Positions 61,016 to 64,000 of a stretch of DNA of 64,000 nucleotides are shown piece after piece (position 1 is the first letter of the stretch; each line of letters starts with the position of its first letter). Below the pieces are notes generated by a model, which was not told the origin of the DNA, made no database searches, and saw nothing but the letters and a program-made list of their open reading frames with translations. The position numbers were made by a program, and so were the translations under genes. The stretch is from Rossellomorea aquimaris. GTDB taxonomy: Bacteria > Bacillota > Bacilli > Bacillales > Bacillaceae_B. The stretch is from contig NZ_MINN01000022.1 in NCBI RefSeq assembly GCF_001877785.1, positions 1 to 64,000 on the forward strand, read 5' to 3'.

Positions 61016-63493
61016 ATGAGTGGATCGGAGACGAAAGAGCTTCTGTATATTGAAACGGAGGATTTGTCGCTTTATATTAAGGGGATGCCATATAATTCAC
61101 GCTTTGAAAATCTATCACAGTATCGAAAGCACTCTGTGATTGAGAAAGAGGCTATGAGGTTTAAGGTGAACGGGGAGAACATAGATTCAGTTGAACTTTA
61201 TGATGTGGAGACTGATTCGCTTGAAGTCGAAGAGGGACATTCTTATTCTCCTGTTTTCTTTGAGAATGGCACTTATCAGATTGTCATTTCCCCTAAGAAT
61301 GATAAGGAATTGTCTTTTTATCATGAGCACCCAGGGTTGCGGGGTGCTGTTGAGCCTGTGGGGAGAGGGAAGAATCCGATTCTGATGGGGAACTTGCAGT
61401 TCATGAATGAAGTCGGATTCACGAGCTTTCAGGTGAAGCATAAGGGGAAGACGTTAGTTGATGTTACGCTTGAGATCTTTCCAACGAAGTTAAGTTATAA
61501 GGATGATTACCGCAAGCTGCTTGAAGAGGTGAATGATGATGTCTATAATCTGGCGTTTCACTTTATTAAGAAGACGTTTCTAGGGGCTTCGAATCATTTG
61601 TCAGAGAATCCATCATTAACGGAGTTTTACCGGTTGATTGAGTTTTATTTCGAGAGTTTTATCAAATCGATTCAGCGCATTGAGGAGCAGCCACATCATC
61701 AGCTGCTGACGGAGCATCAGATGGTAAGAGGTGAGCGCATCAAGAAGCTGGATAGCAAGGGGAGAAAGCACTTACGCCGCAACCCTCGTTTATTTATAGA
61801 AACGGACAATGGAATGGTGCTGCATGATAAACCAGTGTTTCCGGTGAAAGGTTTGAATGCTCGGAAAACCATTACCTACGACACGCTAGAGAATCGGTTT
61901 GTAAAATGGATGATGGAGCGGCTAACGCACAAGTTAGCGGATTTGGCTAAGAAGGCTGCTAGCCAGTCAGGTAGGTATGAACGAGCGGTTGATGAGGAAC
62001 TCCTGGGTAACATCATGTCTATGCAGAAGAAGTTAATGGCTTTTATGAACAAGCCGTTTTGGAAGAGTATCAACTCAATTGATCGATCAGTGACGAGCAT
62101 GGTGATCCAACGGAAGATCGGATACCGGGATGCTTATAAGATCTATTTGGTGGTTACGAGAGGGCTCGCGTTAGAAGGCGAGCTGTTTAAGATGTCTGTA
62201 AAGGATGTGGCCACTCTTTATGAGTATTGGACGTACTTGAAGATGGGACAGATCCTGCGGAAAAACTATGTATCAGAGTACCAGGACGTTGTGGCAATTC
62301 GTCACGGGTCTTTGTTTGTTGACCTAGATCAGACATCAAATGCAAAACAGGTATTTACTCATCCTCAGACGGGCGAGCGGATTGTTCTTTCTTTTCAGAA
62401 GAGAGAAGGGAAGCTGCCTACGGTGACGCAGAAGCCAGATATTATGCTTGAGGTGGAGAAGAAGCATTCGCATAACCGGTATCATTATGTGTTTGATGCG
62501 AAGTATCGGATTGATTTCGGGTTTGGATCAGGTGATGCCGAGAAGGTCGGGCCGCTTGAAGAGGACATCAATACGATGCACCGCTACCGGGATGCGCTGG
62601 TGAAGAAGCATGATCAGCGTGACAGTTATGAGCGGTATTCCTTCGGAGCGTATGTGCTGTTTCCTTGGAATGAAGAGCAGGCTTATTTGGATCATCCTTT
62701 CTATAAGAGTATTGATGAAGTCAATATTGGCGGGCTGCCATTCCTGCCGAATTCAACCGTGCTGGTTGAGCGATTAGTTGATCGCTTTGTTGAGAGTAAT
62801 CCTGAGGATCTGCAGGAGGAAGGCGTCTTGCCGACTGGAGCATGGACTCATTGGGAGTTGTCGCTTGATGAGAAGGTGTTGGTGGGTACGGTGAATGATG
62901 CTCGGAGGTATCGGGATTATAAGAGGGATGGATATTTCGAGTTGTATTCTGCTGGACTGCGAAAAGGGTGGCAGAGTTCTGAGTATGTGGCGTTGTATGT
63001 GACTAGTGAGGTTAGTGCTGAGACTGGAGTTGCTAATGGGATTGAGTTTTATGGTCGGGTTCAGGATGTGAAGGTCCAGGGGCAGCGTGTAAGGTTTGAA
63101 GTTGAGAGTTGGCGTATGCTAAAGCGTGGGATTCGTCCGGTTGGTTATGGGATTCAGTCTCATATGTTGACGACGATGACTTTACTTGAGCAGGCTGAGG
63201 AGCTTCCGGAATTGTTTATGAAGTCTGGTGAAGAGATTAAGTTGTGGCGGATGCTTAGGCGGCTTAATAGTAGAGTAAGAACAAGTTTGGATGACACTAC
63301 AATTGATCGTGCTAGGAAAGTCCAAGCTTATCAAATTGGGCATGTTGAGGTAGTGATGAATCCAAGTAATGATAAGCTTGAGGTTTTACAGCATGGCGAC
63401 GTACTCGAATCGATCCCTATAGATGTTTTTACGAAGCAGCCGGTGATGGCTTATCGGGGTATACGGAAGGCGATTTTTGGTCGGGTGCAATGA
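61016..63493 (+). CDS. McrC-like DUF2357/PD-(D/E)XK nuclease subunit
   Basis: 825 residues. The N-terminal part (about 1-260) is a DUF2357-type domain; the middle is helical (KKLMAFMNKPFWKSI, YLVVTRGLAL, VKDVATLYEYWTYLK). The nuclease core is KPDIMLEVEK ... YHYVFDAKYRIDFG (about residues 472-497), with the D and the D-x-K pair of PD-(D/E)XK enzymes, followed by DINTMHRYRDAL. The C-terminal 250 residues are beta-rich. The protein partners the McrB-like GTPase. Compared with E. coli McrC (about 350 residues) it is more than twice as long. Confidence 0.92.
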   Translation: MSGSETKELLYIETEDLSLYIKGMPYNSRFENLSQYRKHSVIEKEAMRFKVNGENIDSVELYDVETDSLEVEEGHSYSPVFFENGTYQIVISPKNDKELSFYHEHPGLRGAVEPVGRGKNPILMGNLQFMNEVGFTSFQVKHKGKTLVDVTLEIFPTKLSYKDDYRKLLEEVNDDVYNLAFHFIKKTFLGASNHLSENPSLTEFYRLIEFYFESFIKSIQRIEEQPHHQLLTEHQMVRGERIKKLDSKGRKHLRRNPRLFIETDNGMVLHDKPVFPVKGLNARKTITYDTLENRFVKWMMERLTHKLADLAKKAASQSGRYERAVDEELLGNIMSMQKKLMAFMNKPFWKSINSIDRSVTSMVIQRKIGYRDAYKIYLVVTRGLALEGELFKMSVKDVATLYEYWTYLKMGQILRKNYVSEYQDVVAIRHGSLFVDLDQTSNAKQVFTHPQTGERIVLSFQKREGKLPTVTQKPDIMLEVEKKHSHNRYHYVFDAKYRIDFGFGSGDAEKVGPLEEDINTMHRYRDALVKKHDQRDSYERYSFGAYVLFPWNEEQAYLDHPFYKSIDEVNIGGLPFLPNSTVLVERLVDRFVESNPEDLQEEGVLPTGAWTHWELSLDEKVLVGTVNDARRYRDYKRDGYFELYSAGLRKGWQSSEYVALYVTSEVSAETGVANGIEFYGRVQDVKVQGQRVRFEVESWRMLKRGIRPVGYGIQSHMLTTMTLLEQAEELPELFMKSGEEIKLWRMLRRLNSRVRTSLDDTTIDRARKVQAYQIGHVEVVMNPSNDKLEVLQHGDVLESIPIDVFTKQPVMAYRGIRKAIFGRVQ

Positions 63494-63640
63494 AAAATTT
63501 AATGAGAGTTCCCGTGAAGTAAGGACAGTAACTATAACTATATTCAGAATGACCCTAACAACTGTAAAAATATACAATATTATAGCGGTTAATATGGTAT
63601 TATTTACTATATAACTGAATGAATGAAAGGGTAATTGACA

Positions 63641-64000
63641 ATGATTCCAACCGTTGAAGCAAAATTTCATAATAAGGATATTATAGATGTAGACGGATCT
63701 TGTTATCCAAAGTGTTACTTTTGTGATGATAATGAAACCTATGTAGTTAAATTTCAAAATGTTGCTACAAAAATTTTACCAAATGAATATATTAGTTATT
63801 TGCTTGCTAGACATCTAGAATTACCTGTATATGAATCAAAGCTCATTAATATTGATAGTTATATATTAGATGAAGAGCATCTTTGGTTAGGGGATGGTAT
63901 ACAATTTGGAGTTAAGTATGATAAAAATGCAATAAGACTCAATTCAAAATTAATATTTAAAATAAATAATGTACACGATATTGCTAGAATTATTGTTTTT
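63641..64000 (+). CDS. HipA-like kinase, cut by the window end
   Basis: The first 120 residues of a longer protein, from ATG 63641 (GAAAGGG upstream). The beginning matches the small HipA-like kinase family: YVVKFQN with the probable ATP-binding Lys, then NEYISYLLARHLELPVYESKLINID. AT-rich like the other defence genes. HipA relatives phosphorylate translation factors or act in toxin-antitoxin and phage defence; which applies here cannot be told from the fragment. Confidence 0.7.
   Translation, partial: MIPTVEAKFHNKDIIDVDGSCYPKCYFCDDNETYVVKFQNVATKILPNEYISYLLARHLELPVYESKLINIDSYILDEEHLWLGDGIQFGVKYDKNAIRLNSKLIFKINNVHDIARIIVF

Overview
The window looks like a chromosome segment of a low-to-moderate GC Gram-positive bacterium of the Bacillaceae (Rossellomorea/Bacillus-like). 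This is inferred from AGGAGG-type ribosome binding sites, frequent TTG/GTG starts, many U-tailed terminators, lipoprotein signals, a YjzC-like gene, LURP-one and SMI1/KNR4 proteins, and a YesM/YesN-type two-component system. No rRNA, tRNA, CRISPR array, complete transposase or prophage was seen. The genus is a guess.

Layout. (1) 1-4.3 kb: a dispersed Bacillaceae repeat, small membrane proteins, a fasciclin-domain protein, a VOC protein and a conserved hypothetical. (2) 4.3-17.9 kb: a LacI-type regulator followed by a 14-gene co-directional catabolic operon. It encodes an MBL-fold hydrolase, an SDR, a BtpA/SgcQ protein, a nucleoside hydrolase, an amidohydrolase, a complete ECF transporter (S-T-A-A'), an Asp/Glu-racemase-family protein and a tetronate module (LtnD-like dehydrogenase, OtnK-like kinase, OtnC-like decarboxylase). 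Three identical GGAAACGTTTCC palindromes, one in the lacI leader and two in front of the operon, mark the probable regulon. (3) 18-30.6 kb: mixed accessory genes: a lipoprotein MTA/SAH nucleosidase with a possible PurBox pair, LURP-one, a divergent WYL-regulator/GyrI-like pair, a secreted nuclease lipoprotein, SMI1/KNR4, small membrane proteins, a two-HTH protein with a PD-(D/E)XK-like nuclease end, and an AT-rich FRG-domain protein.

(4) 30.8-50.4 kb: an alpha-1,6-glucan (dextran/isomaltooligosaccharide) utilisation locus. It encodes a sugar-binding lipoprotein and two permeases, a lipoprotein GH66 enzyme, a sensor kinase and AraC-type response regulator, a second binding protein, a GH13 oligo-1,6-glucosidase-like protein, two Gfo/Idh/MocA oxidoreductases, a ThuA-like protein, and a 1435-residue secreted GH66 protein. 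In that last protein the catalytic domain is interrupted by about 765 residues that I read as six CBM35/CBM6-like modules. The GH13 protein has Asn at the position of the catalytic nucleophile (residue 199). No transport ATPase is encoded, so a shared MsmX-type ATPase elsewhere is likely.

(5) 50.4-64 kb: a defence-rich region: an XRE regulator, a MazG-like pyrophosphohydrolase, a broken restriction gene resembling the sulfur-binding-domain type, an AT-rich three-gene cassette (MmeI-like DNA methyltransferase, DEAD/DEAH-like helicase, GIY-YIG nuclease), a McrB-like GTPase with its DUF2357/PD-(D/E)XK McrC-like partner, and the start of a HipA-like kinase cut by the window end.

The best candidates for something undescribed are the LacI/ECF/nucleoside-hydrolase/tetronate operon, the glucan locus with its multi-module GH66 insertion, altered GH13 and oxidoreductase/ThuA genes, and the methyltransferase-helicase-GIY-YIG cassette. 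All functions are read from sequence by eye; no database search was possible.
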